NCBI GenBank assembly: GCA_022478985.1
Contig: JAKSZP010017437.1
Location: 1-64,000, forward strand
Source of the DNA: Massospora cicadina
Lineage: Eukaryota; Entomophthoromycota; Entomophthoromycetes; Entomophthorales; Entomophthoraceae
Length of the DNA: 64,000 nt
Direction of reading: 5' to 3'
Shown: positions 33,975 to 45,945 of the stretch, piece after piece
How the letters are laid out: the number at the start of each line of letters is the position of its first letter
How positions within the stretch are numbered: position 1 is the first letter of the stretch
Translations under genes and position numbers: made by a program
The notes under the pieces: model-generated
What the model was told of the DNA's origin: nothing
Databases searched by the model: none
Seen by the model: the letters and a program-made list of their open reading frames with translations, nothing else

Positions 33975-34449
33975 TGTTGGGATTCAAGATGACGAGCAAC
34001 CTGCAATCTCTGCTCCCAAATTGAGCCTTAATATATTGAATTTTAAACCAGCGTGAACATAACCTTACCTTGAATGTGCAAAACTAGATTTGAGAATGAA
34101 GCATCATACATATGAGAACTAATGAAAACACCTTCAGGAATCCAATACCCGCTTCCCAAATCATTAGAGGCGCGTCTCCAACTGCTTCAGTCATGAGGAC
34201 GACGCAATACAAGGAAAATGCTAACCAAGCGTTTAATCTGTAAGGCAGTAAAAGATCCTGATCTTATGGGACCACAAAGGTCCCTAAGGCACCATGTCCC
34301 TACACGTTTAAAAAATATAAATGCTTTCTAACTCAATAAAGTAGTTTATATTCGCCCCATCTTTTCTTCTTTGACCTCTCTGCTAATTTACAGCTTCAAG
34401 CCCATTTTTGGACTTCAGTGACAGTCAAGAGAACTTTTACACCAAGAGA
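33975..34449 (+). repeat. 5' LTR of element A
   Basis: Starts tgttgggatt. Shares with the 3' LTR the blocks aatatattga, aaccttacc, actgcttcagtcat, ggcagtaaaagatcctgatc, ggcaccatgtccctacac and tttttggacttcagtgac. The segment tttctaactcaataaag resembles a polyadenylation region. It ends 2 nt before the primer binding site. Confidence 0.75.
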
Positions 34450-34451
34450 AG

Positions 34452-34468
34452 TGGTGCTCACTACAGGG
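34452..34468 (+). other. Primer binding site of element A
   Basis: tggtgctcactacaggg, immediately downstream of the 5' LTR. Identical to the site of the minus-strand element at 21336-21352. Confidence 0.7.
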
Positions 34469-34769
34469 GGCTCTGAGCTGTCCAAAGTGAAAACGTTTAT
34501 TATAAACAATGAAGAATACTAGCAGTCACAAAAGTCAACCTGCTTATCAGCCAAGAAGCGTCGCTCAGATGGATTAGTGCCTCAAAATTTGAAGTACCAC
34601 CCACTAAGTTTGAAAGTTTGGAATTTTGGACCATGTTCCAGTTCTCTATACCTTCAGTTGATGGTGATCAGTATAACTTCAGTAAGTGAACCTTAACAAT
34701 ACTTATTTAACAGTTATTAAGTGGCATTTATTAAGAGTGGTTAGCCTGGTAGGGTGATTCATGCATCCA

Positions 34770-35010
34770 ACCTTTTGCAGGTTTTTCTTAATACAAGTTC
34801 AAAACCTGTACTGGCTAGAAAAAATCTTGGTGTGATATTATTTGTCCCAGGTTGACCCACCTTAAATAATTTTTATTAATTTTTTTAAATGGCATTTACT
34901 TCTGCTTCCACCCCTAGTGCAGGTTTTGAGTTTAAACCTGTACTGGCTAGAAAACAAACTCAGTGTGGTATATTTGTCCCAAGGTCAACCCACCTCGAAT
35001 TTTAAATGGC
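34770..35010 (+). repeat. Palindromic short repeat, two tandem copies
   Basis: Two head-to-tail units, each with gcaggttt, a short spacer, aaacctgtactggctagaaa, tttgtccca, ggt-aacccacct and aaatggcattta at the end. The core (gtgcaggtttt/taaacctgtac) is an inverted repeat. The same unit lies inverted at 5743-5853. It occupies the leader between primer binding site and gag of element A. Confidence 0.55.
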
Positions 35011-35344
35011 ATTTACTCCGTGGGGGCCTTCTCAAGCCACTCCCGCGCCTCTTTGGTACCTTCTACCATGCGGGACCTTTATACTTCATCCCAATTACAG
35101 GCGGGAGAGCTGACCTTGGGCACTGGGTGCTACCTTCAAAATTTTGTCCAACCCTGCTATTCATCACTTCATCCAGTTAGTCTGGTTACACCATCATGAT
35201 GATTCTCCCAAAAACTAGGGTTTACCCAAACTTTACACTCCTATGTTCTTAATTCCTAAAACGCGGCCTCCTCTTTCATCCACAACTAATGAGAAGCCAT
35301 TATCAATATGTAACAATTAATCAATGAATCCTGAGTCCAAATCA

Positions 35345-36760
35345 TGGCGTCAGATAGCAAACTTTTTGGTTTCCTCAAGGACCAACTTCGCCAGAATATC
35401 TAGTTCCTTGAGGCTTCTTGGAACCAGCGCCTACACCAAGTCAAAGATTTGGCATAGAGGCTACAGCTACACTATCAGGAGCTGACCTCTCACGACTACA
35501 CCTCTGGGAGTGAAGGACCTGAAGGACCCCATGGGCCACGAGGGCCCTCTGGCCCAGGTCACTTACTCCTGGAGACCTTGATGACCCTTGAAGAAATGAT
35601 GTCTTAACAGCTTTCACTTACTTATGAGATCAGATCCAAAATGCAGCCCAAGAATTTCAAGTCTGAGTAGATGGAGTCCTCCCTCAACCATAGGGTCTCA
35701 AATGAGGCATTATCAGTTGTAATGGATAGCTTCAACGCCTTAACCAAGATTAATGATAGTATTATATTTCAGCTCTAACAAACCTGTCAAAGGTTTGAGA
35801 CCCGTTTGGCCACCTGGAAAGTTAGCGTTTTTCTTCAGGGCGCTGATATTTAAGCCCTAAAAGATCACTTTGCTCATAAGGCGTCTTTTTCCTCCCTCTA
35901 CTTGAACTAGGATGATATTCAAGAGGGCCTCGATGGCCTAAGGCCAATATTGGACTAGCAGGCCCCCTGCAACTATGCAGAAACTATGATCTCCGAGCCT
36001 GCACCAATTCCTGGCGTCAACACCCTATACACTCAACTTGTAACTAATTTAAACTATTTTTAAGGAGAAGTGTACCCCTGGCTATGAAAGCATCACCTCT
36101 TTCCTATATGCATATGAGAGTTTCAGATAAGGGGCCACTGACTGACAAAAAGTGAAGCATATTCGCTTCTGCTTTAACAGCATTTCTCAGGAGATCATGA
36201 CTCAACACCTGAATTAATGAAACACCTAGGTGAAGGTTTGGACGTCCTTAGTTCAAGAATTTGGCAGCAATCAAACCCTAGCCAATCAAAAACAAGCGTT
36301 CATGGATATCAGCCTGAATAAAGGAGAGTGCCAGGTGGTGTTTGCCGGCCATTTCTAGGCTCAAGCGCAACCTTTGGTTACCACAGATCTTATTATCTTG
36401 TACAATGCCATTACCACTGTCTTCTTCGCTTTGGGATCTTATCCTGAGGTTCAAAAGCACATGATTGGCCAAAAAACAGTTTTACATGCATTTGCAAAAT
36501 TAAGGAAGCGCTTAACGAGATCCCTGCAATGACCTTACATCCTAAGGCTACCACTTCTGCTTCCTCTAACCGTCCTCAGGTCCATGTGGTCAAAAACCAG
36601 AAAAATCCTTGGCCCTGATGCACCTACTGCAATGGCTTCCAGCACTGTGCTAAGACATGCAAGAAATGGCTTGCCGAGGAGGTGGGAAAAGGGCATCAGC
36701 ACAACGGACAAGGCGTTACATACTGACTTTGCTACCACGCCATAAAAATCATTACAGACC
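35345..36760 (+). pseudogene. gag remnant of element A with zinc knuckle
   Basis: Opens with MASDSKLFGFLKDQLRQN, then a short collagen-like Gly-x-Pro run (EGPEGPHGPRGPSGPGH, about 35510-35560), a core, and a CCHC zinc knuckle at about 36613-36660 (C-TY-C-NGFQ-H-CAKT-C). The spacing CX2CX4HX4C is intact, preceded by a stop. Gag packages the RNA, and the knuckle binds nucleic acid. Stops and at least two frameshifts split the protein. Confidence 0.75.
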
Positions 36761-36799
36761 TCTAATGAGCCTGAAGCTACCATACCTGAAGAATTAGTG

Positions 36800-37393
36800 A
36801 TACCCATTGAGAATTAAATAATTGATAGTGTTTAATCTTCTGATGACTCTCCCATGTTTCTCATTCTACCTCCACAGTTTGGAAGTCTGGTTGCCCACTT
36901 TTCTGTACAAGTTCATAAGATTCTGTTCTTGCCATAGTCAACAGTGGTTTCTCATATATGTTATATCATTCAAGTTGATGAAGCATATCAAGGTCGCTAT
37001 GAACTTGCCACATTATATTAAGTACAGAATGGCTGGGCCCCAATGTATACGATCTATAGGGGCCTATCCTTCCCTACCTATCTTATATAGGGAAGGTTTT
37101 GTAAATACCACCGCCATCACATTGGATAACCTAATCTATGAACTTCTTCTTGGAACTCAGTTTCTCTGAGACTACTCCACGGTGGTACACTAGGATGACG
37201 GATTTCTATTTCTACTGGGACATCAGGTCCCTCTAATATTCAAAACTTTCTGCGACTCCAGGGTGGAGGTCAAGGCTTGGGTTTGCCTATTTGAGAGTGA
37301 AAGCTAAGTTGACTGATTTGAGTATCACATAAGGGGCTCTCAGGGCTGGCTGCCCCACCTGCTTTTTATGGACAAGAAGGCATGCCGATATAC
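36800..37393 (+). pseudogene. Probable protease region of element A, decayed
   Basis: Lies where the aspartic protease should be, between gag and the dUTPase-like domain. Frame 36822-37169 and its neighbours contain SLVAHFSVQVHKIL and a later DNLIYELLLGTQFL, which resembles the C-terminal hydrophobic Gly-Xaa-Xaa-Phe/Trp turn of retropepsins. I cannot find an intact D-[ST]-G; the position reads Val-Asn-Ser-Gly-like (agtcaacagtggt near 36937). Assignment is by position. Confidence 0.45.
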
Positions 37394-37670
37394 TTACCTA
37401 GGGCGACCACTATTTCTCCAAAGTACCAAATTTTTGCTGACACCTGGATCCATGTTAGCATGCCTTCTGGATACCTGCTGGAAATTTAAGTCCTAGATAG
37501 CCTGTCCACCAAGGAGATTCTAACCTGTCCTGGAATTCCAGATCCAGCTTATGCTGGATATATATCTGTGTTATTGTCTAACCTTATTGAAAAATCTAGA
37601 GTAGGCCCAAAAAGTCCCACCGCCCATGTCCGCCTCCTACCAGTAGAGGATGTCAATGATCCGCAGTTTT
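37394..37670 (+). pseudogene. dUTPase-like domain of element A
   Basis: One continuous frame with a single stop reads LPRATTISPKYQIF, DTWIHVSMPSGYLLEI, STKEILTCPGIPDPAY, AGYISVLLSNL. In trimeric dUTPases a beta segment ends Pro-x-Gly-x-x-x-x-I, then comes a Ser/Lys motif, then motif 3 (Gly-Val-Ile-Asp-x-x-Tyr-x-Gly-x-Ile). Motif 3 is very clear here (37532-37582), with Asp and Tyr kept. The domain sits between protease and RT, as in element C and D. It would limit uracil incorporation into element cDNA. Confidence 0.65.
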
Positions 37671-37699
37671 GCCTCCTAAGGGATATTGGTTTGGATACG

Positions 37700-38560
37700 A
37701 CCCATCAGTGACTCTATTCAACACCAATATTAGAAAGGATATCACTGGGGAACAACAGTGCCAAGTTCAAGGATTTTGGAGGAGTAAAAAAACCTATTCT
37801 CAACCTCAACCTACAACTTTTAAAATTGAGTGGGGTTCTACATCATGTTGAGACTGGAAAAGCTTTCCCCTTTAGTTCCTGATCTTACCATAAAAGTAAG
37901 GCTGAAGAGGCTCAGGTGGCGGCAGAACTCAACAAAGTACTCAACGCCAGAATATTTTTGCCTTTGCGAAGCCCTTGGGCCTCTCTTCTCATACTGGTTC
38001 AGAAGAAGGGTGGCAGCCATCAGGTGGTGATGGACTAATGATGGCTCAACTCCACACCAAGAAGGGCAGTTATCCTCTGCCCCATGTTGACAACTCTCTT
38101 TGCCTACTTGCTGGATCGTGGTACTTTTCCACAATGGACCTTGACAGCGTATATTGGTAAGTGAAGCTCGCCCTTGAAGATTGAGCCAAGTGCACACTCA
38201 TAGCAACAAAGAGCTATTTTAACCCAAGAGTATGCCCCAGGGCTTCTGTAACATGCTAGCCACTTTCTAACGCGCCATGGAGGGATCCTTTGGAAATTAA
38301 AGTTATTGTGTGTCCTTGTATACCTTAATGACATTACCATCATCTTGAAAACTTTCAATGGTCCCATGGAGCACCTTCAGGAAGTTTTTAATCAGCTTAA
38401 GAAGGCTTTGATAAAGCTCAAACCTTTGAAGTGATCCTTCTTCCAATTGGAGATGAAGTTCCTTGTAAAATAAATTGTCTAAAGATAGCATCCAGTCAAT
38501 ACTGAACAAAGCTGACGCCATATAAAAGATTTCGCGCCCCCAGAGCCTTAGGGATATTAG
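37700..38560 (+). pseudogene. Reverse transcriptase remnant of element A
   Basis: Pieces in order: AAELNKVLNARIFLPLRSPW, a Val-Gln-Lys-Lys-Gly block (37985-38015), STMDLDSVYW with the first catalytic Asp (38130-38160), a Met-Pro-Gln-Gly-Phe-Cys-Asn block (38230), and VLVYLNDITIIL at about 38310-38345. There the active site YLDD is Tyr-Leu-Asn-Asp. At least four frame changes. Confidence 0.75.
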
Positions 38561-39180
38561 GTATTCCTTGGCACGGTGGGGTATTATAATCAGTTTATCC
38601 CTTAGTTCGCCAACCTGGCTGAGCCTCTATTTACTCCTGCTGAAGAACGTGCCTTTTGAGTGGCTGCCAGAAAAAGAACAGGCTTTTAATGCGTTGAGGA
38701 ATGACTTTTGTACTAAACTATTTAGTCCATATGCATTTTGATCAAACGTTCTAGTTTTTCACAGATGCAAGCGATGTCACTGTTGGGGACATCCTAGCCC
38801 AGCACAACAAAATTCAAGTCGACCATCCAGTGGCCTTTTTCAGCAAAACCATTAGAAAGGCAGAACGGAACTATGGTATTACAAAGCGAGAATATTTGGC
38901 TGTCCTGTTAGCAATCAAACCTTTTCAGCCCTATCTCTAGAGCACCCACTTTACCAACATCACTGATTATTCCACGCTTCAGTGGCTAAAGAAGATAAAG
39001 GACCCAGATGGTTGTTTATCCAGATGGGCCTTAATATTGCAGAGCTGTGATTTCTCAATTGTCCATTGCATGGGAGCTATTCACCAGAACGCTGATGGCC
39101 TCCCTATATTGCCAGAACTGACTGCCTTAACCCCAGAGGAAGACTGACTAGATGATCTAATTGGCTGACCAGAACGCTTG
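38561..39180 (+). pseudogene. RNase H remnant of element A
   Basis: Contains the connection segment (FEWLPEKEQAFNALR near 38655), then FFTDASDVTVGDILAQ (catalytic Asp), HPVAFFSKTIRKAERNYGI, KREYLAVLLAI (catalytic Glu), DYSTLQWLKKIKDPDG and the C-terminal SIVHCMGAIHQNADGL. The frame is open over most of 38755-39150 with one stop near 38938, one of the better preserved domains. Confidence 0.85.
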
Positions 39181-40356
39181 AGTTGAAAGCACCTGAGATC
39201 CAAGCTGAGCTCCAAAATATAGCCTGAGATAATCAGATCAAGGATGAGGTGCTATATAAGAGGGTCAATAAGAAATGGTTTCTTACATCTTCCCTTCTTC
39301 CCAAACTGACATTATCCTAGAGGGTCATATGACTATGGGATATGGGGAAGTTAAGAAGATTCACGATAAGTTAAAATCCATGGTGTTACTGGGACATAAT
39401 AGTGAAGACCATCCAAGATGTCCTGGAAGCTTGTATGACTAGCTGATTTCAAGATTGGGCCAGTCCTCAATACCAACACTCAGTCATTTCCCCAATTTGA
39501 CCTTTAATGTCATTAGCATTGATGTAATAATTCCTCTTCCCACTAGTCTGAACAGCCACAATTATCCTCATGGCCGTGGACCATCTGACCAGATGGGTCA
39601 AAGCAATTTAAGTCCCCGCTGCCACTGCATAAGCCATGACTCTCTTTCTAATTCAATCCCTTTTCACCAAGCATGGATGCCCACAAACTTTACTTTTGGA
39701 CAATGGGTTAGATTTCACCTTGCGGGTAGTCCAAGAACTTACTTCACTTTTTGGCAATAACCAAAGTTTTGCCTCCCCTTATAATCCATCAACAAATGGG
39801 AGGGTGAAACGCGCTAAAGGAGTCCTTGTATCTATTTTGTGGAAGATGGCTGCCTCTTAACCTGATTGCTGGAATCATTATCTATCCAGCTCTTTGCTTA
39901 CCTATAGAATAAGCTACCTTTGGTCATCAAGATGTCCCCTTTTTAAGCTCTATATGGACGTTCCCTCATCTCCCAAGAAGCATTCAGCCATTGCTCAAGA
40001 CCTCTGCTCTGGAGAACTCTGATTTACCATGAGGGCCTTAGCCAATAATTTTTCTAGCTTAAAGCCCTAGACATGCAATGCAGCATTACCACCACAGAAA
40101 AGGAGACATCCCAGTTTTATTTTGGCTGACCCTCCTTACCATTTTTTTAATTAGGTACCTCATTCTCTTTTATCACAATTGACCTAGAGGCTAATAGAAT
40201 AAAATTTAAGTTCTTTGGTCCAGACCTTATAAAGGCCATTCATAAGGTATAATCAGAGTACTCCATTTTTGACATCAACTAGGGGATTGTAGTGAATAAA
40301 AAGCATGGCCAGTTCCTCCAGCTTATACCTCCCTCCAACAGGATCTTGAGGGGTAT
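39181..40356 (+). pseudogene. Integrase remnant of element A
   Basis: Core start VISIDVIIPLPTSLN (first Asp) near 39510, then an Asp-His-Leu-Thr-Arg-Trp-Val-Lys segment. Frame 39636-39860 has LLDNGLDFTLRVVQELTSLF (second Asp) and YNPSTNGRVKRAKGVLVSIL, where the expected catalytic Glu (GRVER) is Lys. The HHCC domain upstream is hardly readable. The matching fragment at 1441-2305 keeps the Glu. Confidence 0.8.
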
Positions 40357-40826
40357 TATCAGGATTAAGATTGATGAGTGGGCCAAAATCCCTGCTCCTA
40401 AAGAGATACTAAATATATTGATCCATAAACCAAATTCAAACGGAACCTTACCCTGAAGGCGCCAAAACTTTATCCAGTAAGTAAGCATCACAAATATGAG
40501 AATTGATGGAAATACCTTCATGAAACCCATCCACACTTCCCAAATCATGTAAGCGCAGCCCTCACTGCTTCAGTCATAAGAACGATGCAGTACAATGAGG
40601 GTGATGACCAAGCAGTTGATCCAGAAGGCAGTAAAAGATCCTGATCTTATGGGGCCACAAAGTTCCCTGAGGCACCATGTCCCTACACTCTCTATAAATA
40701 TTGACGCTTTCTAACTCAATAGAGTAGTCTATTTTGCCCCATTTTTCATTTTTTGACCTTTCCACTAATTTTTAGCTTTGAGCCCAATTTTGGACTTCAG
40801 TGACTTTTTAGAACTGTTAGCTGAGA
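40357..40826 (+). repeat. 3' LTR of element A
   Basis: Aligns with 33975-34449 end to end. Followed by gtatt, matching gtatc in front of the 5' LTR. Confidence 0.75.
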
Positions 40827-43080
40827 GTATTACTGATGGAAACTAAGTCTAACATCGTCACGTTGGATGTCTGGCAAAGATAGCCTTCTTTCAATAAGTT
40901 ATGTTAAGTATAGTTAAAATTTGTAGTTGATTAATAAGTTAAGTATTAAAAGTCTATGGTCAGAAACTTGAAATTAAAATCAGATGTGCTCAATTTTTTA
41001 ACTTCTCATATTCAGAATTAGTCAATTAGTTAAAAACTTAAGATGTTCATAATCTGAATCATTATTCTTACTGTTTAAAAACTAATAACTCTCACTATCA
41101 GAGTTATACGCAAGATTGGGCCAGATTTTGTAGAATACTTTAATATATATGGCACAAAACCAAAAGTTATATGCTAATTTTGATAATCAAGTGTATGCAA
41201 TTACCTTACCATTAACATAAGATATCATCATTAGAATCATTCTATATGTAAAAAATGTCATTCATCAAATTATTTGCTGCATTTACTTCTAATGTGGTAA
41301 CCAAAATTAATGTTACACAGTAAAATCTCCTTCTTAAGATATTTAAATCTTGCTCTTTCTAAGAGCTGTTAATTTTAAAAAAAGTTAGATTTGAACTATA
41401 GTGCAGTCTAGCTATAAAATACCTGAAATTTTCTCATTTAATATTGCTTTTTAAAAGATATAATATTAAGTGATGTATTTAATACTATATCTTGTCTTGA
41501 AGTTAGAAGTACTGTCAGACTGACTAAGTACATGTTTTTATCATAGGCATTGCCCTTATATGTATGGATATGTACTTGATAAGTTTAGAGAATTAAAAGG
41601 ATTGAAAATAGAGTAACTTGGTAGTATGTACTTCTGACTAAAATTTAATTTATACAGAATATCCCAGGAACTTTAGGATACATGCAAAACATCTCATTTA
41701 CTTTATCATAATTATATAATTATTTTATAAACAAAAAAATAAGTTTTTTAAATAAAGAGAAAGATTTTACATTCAATAAAAAATGTTATCTATTTAATTA
41801 AAATAAAATTTTTTGTAATTTAGCTTTTAAATGAATTTGTTTATAGCATTAGACGGTCCCAACCTTCAAAATATTTATTCTTACCTGCTATTGTGAGTTA
41901 CTATACTAGTAAAAGCAACTTTTTTGAAATGCTCAATGTAGGGGTAAAATTTGTATTTTTTACAAGGTAATTTAAGTAGATTTACTATATATTTCTTGAG
42001 TATTAAAATGTAATTTAAACAATTTTTATGCTATTAGGAATCTAAGAATTGTTAAACTAGCAACTATATCTCTTAAACAGCTAAGAGACAAAATATAATA
42101 GCAATAACAAAAATACTAAGTTGCTAAAGTTAATTTTAAACAAAAAAATCTGATGAAAGTTTTTTTGATAAATGATTAATCCATGACTACAACTTTAGCG
42201 CTCAATTATGAACTATCTATTGTAAACACTTTATAAATAAAGATACTTTAAGATTCTTAACTGCTACTATCAGACTTGACAGAGCCTTGTACCTCTTCAG
42301 ACTAAGAGGTTACTTACCCCAGAGCCATGCTCCCACCAAAATACCGATCTAGGACACACCCTAGGTTAAAATGGGTGGCGTCTGTTCCCTCTGCTTTGCT
42401 TACTACACTAACAAACCACCCCAAGCCCAAAGCCTTTACTATCAATAAAAAGTAGACCAATCTGTGCTAAAGTTTGACAGCTCTGTTCTGATTTTAAAAT
42501 ATGGTTATGTAAGTGGTAAAAAGTCATTTTTCCATTTAAGACAACTACTTAACCATGAGCATCCTTTAATGAAAAGTACAGCTTAAGTTACCTCAAGTTT
42601 TATTATAGTATTTATATACATAATTTTCACTAGTAAAAAAGTTAAATAAAATCGGGTTTACAATGGGGTTTGAACGCAACAATATATCCAAATTGCCAAA
42701 GTAGAGTATGACGTTAAAAAACTAGAATTGAATAATTAAAACTTTAAGTTAGAGACCATTTAGTACTAAAAAAATTTAAAGTTAGAAAAACTATATCACA
42801 AAGTAACTTCTTGAAATATAATATGTGGTGTAATAAGCCATTCAAACACTACTAAGCCCCAACCCCATTCCTTAGTGTTTAAAAAGTCTCACCTATAGGG
42901 AATAAATTCTCAACCTATGGAAAAATTCTTCTGATTCCCCATTTTTAGTAATTTTATGTCTGGTACTAATGATCTAGCAGGCCATAACAACAAGTATTTA
43001 CTATCACATCCACCACTTAGAAGTTTTGTGAAATTCTTTAGCCCTTTTATAGGTTTCAAATGGTCTTATATTTCTTGACA
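40827..43080. other. AT-rich unique-looking DNA, no gene recognised
   Basis: Very AT-rich, stop-dense on both strands, no LTR or pol similarity seen. It holds micro-insertion 5 and, near 42850-42880, ccttagtgttt followed by an A-run, which resembles the 3' end of the micro-insertion family without a convincing flanking duplication. Confidence 0.45.
42741..42786 (+). mobile_element. Micro-insertion 5 with poly(A) tail and target duplication
   Basis: Flanks actttaagttaga (42741-42753) and atttaaagttaga (42774-42786) match at 11 of 13 bases. The 20-nt insert between is gaccatttagtactaaaaaa. Confidence 0.65.
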
Positions 43081-44490
43081 ATGGAGGCTGATGTTTACCC
43101 CCTGCCTGCCAAATCCCTAGATTTCATTGAGGAGACATTGAAAGACGTTAAAGCCATTTATGATATGGAGTCAATCCTTATAATGATTAGCTACATGTTC
43201 TTGATCAAAAGCTGTTTGTTTTGCTTAAGGCCGTGATGATAAGCTTAAGGAGAAGGCTTGCTGTCCAGCTGTTTTGAAGTACTTAAATTCCGCCAAATTC
43301 AAATCAACAACTTTAAGAAAGAAGGACACTTCCAAGAAGTTTTTATAAAAAAAATAAGAAAATTAAAAAAATTAAAGATGAGGTCGCAGGTACAGTCCAT
43401 TGGGTTGTACACCACGCCAATATATCAATTAAAAAGGGAGCCTATTCATGGGTTGATTCAGGATACTATGTCATTTGCACTACAAGTATAGTAATTGTGT
43501 CTGCATTCATCAGACCTAACCAACCAGAACTTGATCCTACTGTCTAGTCTTACTTGGCTCAACCTTCTTAGCCCACTCAGATCGTTGATAGTGTCCCAGA
43601 TGGAAAGAATCTCATGGACCCTACGTTTAAAATGTTTACATTTGAAGACTTTGAGTCACCCAGGGCTTGCAAAAGAACTGCCTTATGAAGAGTAGGGAGG
43701 ATTCAATTATACAATCAGTGACATTATTACCATGGGCGTAATTCTTAGAAAGAGTACTACAAAATGGAAGTTACTATAAACAAAGTCAAATGTTATTATT
43801 AATAATACGTATGCTTCAGTCAAAATCATGTCTTCCAAGCTCATGAAGAGATTGAAGTTTGAGCCTGACATCAGTTATCAAACCAAGTTTAAAACTGCTG
43901 AACCTGAGTCAACTTCATTATGAGTCTATTCCTCATCACTTTTGCAATTTTTATGCATTGTCTTGTCTGCTCCGGCCGTGGTACTTTACAATAACCATTA
44001 CAATTTCCTCATACGGATGCTGTTCATAGTTGAGCCTAAAGGAAGCATTGACTTCAACCAGAGTTCAGTTAGATTTCTCAACTACCAGATGACTTTAGTT
44101 TAAAGACAAGGAGAAAAAGCAACGTAAGAAGAAAGTATGCCTATTTAAAAGTGAGCATTCCATTTGCCTCGTTAGGTAACCCTGAAGACAAAGGGAAAAG
44201 TTAGCTACCACCAACAACAAAATCAAAATCTGGTTTGCCCTTATACACTAGTAAAAGAGATGGATCATATGCTTTTAGAGCAGAAGGTTATGTTGGTCAA
44301 CATTAGTATTAGTATCCTAGAACAGACGATGTCAAGATTTACTGTCACAAAGGAGTAGAGAACAGGAACCCAGAGTGATGTCTGGTTTCTACAATTCTAT
44401 TTACCAAGATAAAGTTGATGTCCTCTTTAGAAACATTGTCAAGCAACCTGTTAAGATCAAGTGAGTCAAACTATTGGAAAAGTGAAGACA
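43081..44490 (+). pseudogene. gag/protease region of a scrambled Gypsy remnant
   Basis: An apparent start at 43083 (MEADVYPLPAKSLDFIEE) is followed by fragmentary frames. Near 43975-44100 the text SAPAVVLYNNHYNFLIRMLF and IDFNQSSVRFLNYQM matches the corresponding part of element C (SAPEVALDNSHYDLL..., LLNYEVPL). That part lies between gag and dUTPase there. No zinc knuckle or DTG box is visible. No LTR was recognised upstream. Confidence 0.5.
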
Positions 44491-45340
44491 TACCACTATG
44501 TTGACGTTAAATAAGCTCATGCCATCGCCAGCATCAAAGAGATTGGGCTGAAAGAGCTATCTACATGGGAAGAGCGTGAACTCAATGGACTCTTGATCAA
44601 TACTCAGATAAAATAGTAATGAACCTATGATTATGTATTAAGCAAGGGAGGATATCACAAGGTTGACACTGGGAGCACAATACCCTTCCAATTAGATCCT
44701 TACTGCTTTTCCAAGAGCGTGGAAAAAGTCATTTCAAAGGAACTACGGTAACTTATATGCAGCAGGCTTGGTACGCCCTCCAAGAGTTCTCAGGAGTCGC
44801 CACTTCTGCTAGTGATAAAAAAGGATGGAACTCATCTCATATTTATGGACTACAGAATATTGAAAACCTAACAAAGAAATATTCTTACCCAATATTGCTC
44901 ATCTTTGATGCTTTTAAAAATCTCAAAGGCTCATGCTATTTCTCAGCAATGGACCTGGTAAGTGGATATTGGTAGATGGAGCTATTACCAGAAGACCAGG
45001 TGAAGTATGCGTTGATTACCAGCCTAGGCCTGTATGAATCAACACGTATGCCATAGGGCTTGTACAACTCCCCAGCTACGTTCTAACAAGTAATGTATCA
45101 GATTTTGAAGATCTGAAGATGTCAAGTGTGATCATTTACTTGGACAGTAACACTGTGTTTACAAAGACGTTTAAGGATCACCTGGTACACCAGAAGTAGG
45201 TTTTACCAATCTGAGAGAAACTTTCATAGTAATAATATAAGTAAGCGCTCATTTCTGAAGATCCAGTTAAAATTCCTTGACCATGAAGTGAATTAAAGAA
45301 GAATTGAGCCTCAGCAAGTGTAATTTGAAGATATTTCCAA
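44491..45340 (+). pseudogene. Reverse transcriptase remnant (scrambled element)
   Basis: Leader GGYHKVDTGSTIPFQLDP, then a fingers segment and KNLKGSCYFSAMDLVSGYW (first catalytic Asp, open frame 44757-44975), ELLPEDQVKYALIT, and SVIIYLDSNTV at about 45128-45160. There the YLDD box is Tyr-Leu-Asp-Ser. Its nearest relatives in the window are elements C and A. Confidence 0.75.
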
Positions 45341-45945
45341 GGTAAGACCCCTAAGTGCTAAGAGATTTCCAGGTGTTTTTGGGCTTGGTGGGATACTACC
45401 ACCAATTGTTGCCAAACTTTGCAGACATAGCTAAGCTACTATCGCACTTGCTTAACAAAAGAGCCCTGTTCATCTGAGAACAATAAAAAGAAGATGCATT
45501 AACCAGCTCAAGAAGAAGCTGATGGAAGACCCAATATTGTTATATCCATATTTTTAAAAGACCTTCTATATTTATACAGACACCAGTGACGTTGGTATGG
45601 GCGCCCTCTTAGCACAGTAGTACTAAGAAGAAGTAGATCAATCTATAAAGCTTATTCAATACATTCAACAGAGCAAAGTGCAACTACACAGTTACAAAGC
45701 ACGAGTGCCTAGTGGTGATCAGAGCAGTACACCACTTATGAGATTACATTTATGGTGTACACTTCAAGATAATTTTAACCATGACTATCTGAGATGGTTG
45801 ACAAACAAGAAAGATCAAGATGGAAAACTGGAAAGATGGGCTGTTAGGCTGATAGGCTATAACTTTGAGACTCTGCACCAGGCAGGAGAGAAGCTTTTAA
45901 ACATGAATAGCTTGTTGCAATTGCTTTCTTCCATTTGAAAGCCCT
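45341..45945 (+). pseudogene. RNase H remnant (scrambled element)
   Basis: GYYHQLLPNFAD (RT connection), then FYIYTDTSDVGMGALLAQ with the catalytic Asp near 45580. Frame 45678-45938 contains LRWLTNKKDQDGKLERWAVR and FETLHQAGEKLLNMNSL, the usual end of the domain. No integrase follows. Confidence 0.8.

Larger units (their letters stand above)
33975..40826 (+). mobile_element. Element A: Ty3/Gypsy element with dUTPase-like domain
   Basis: A 6.85-kb element with LTRs at both ends, a primer binding site, gag with zinc knuckle, protease region, dUTPase-like domain, RT, RNase H and integrase in order. A 5-bp target duplication is visible: gtatc (33970-33974) and gtatt (40827-40831). No chromodomain. 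A second, truncated member lies at 1441-2779. It is inactive because of many stops, shifts and changed catalytic residues. Confidence 0.85.

Noticed and set aside
42838..42880. A seventh micro-insertion (ccttagtgttt plus A-run)
   Set aside because: The 3' end resembles the family, but I could not find a convincing flanking duplication.
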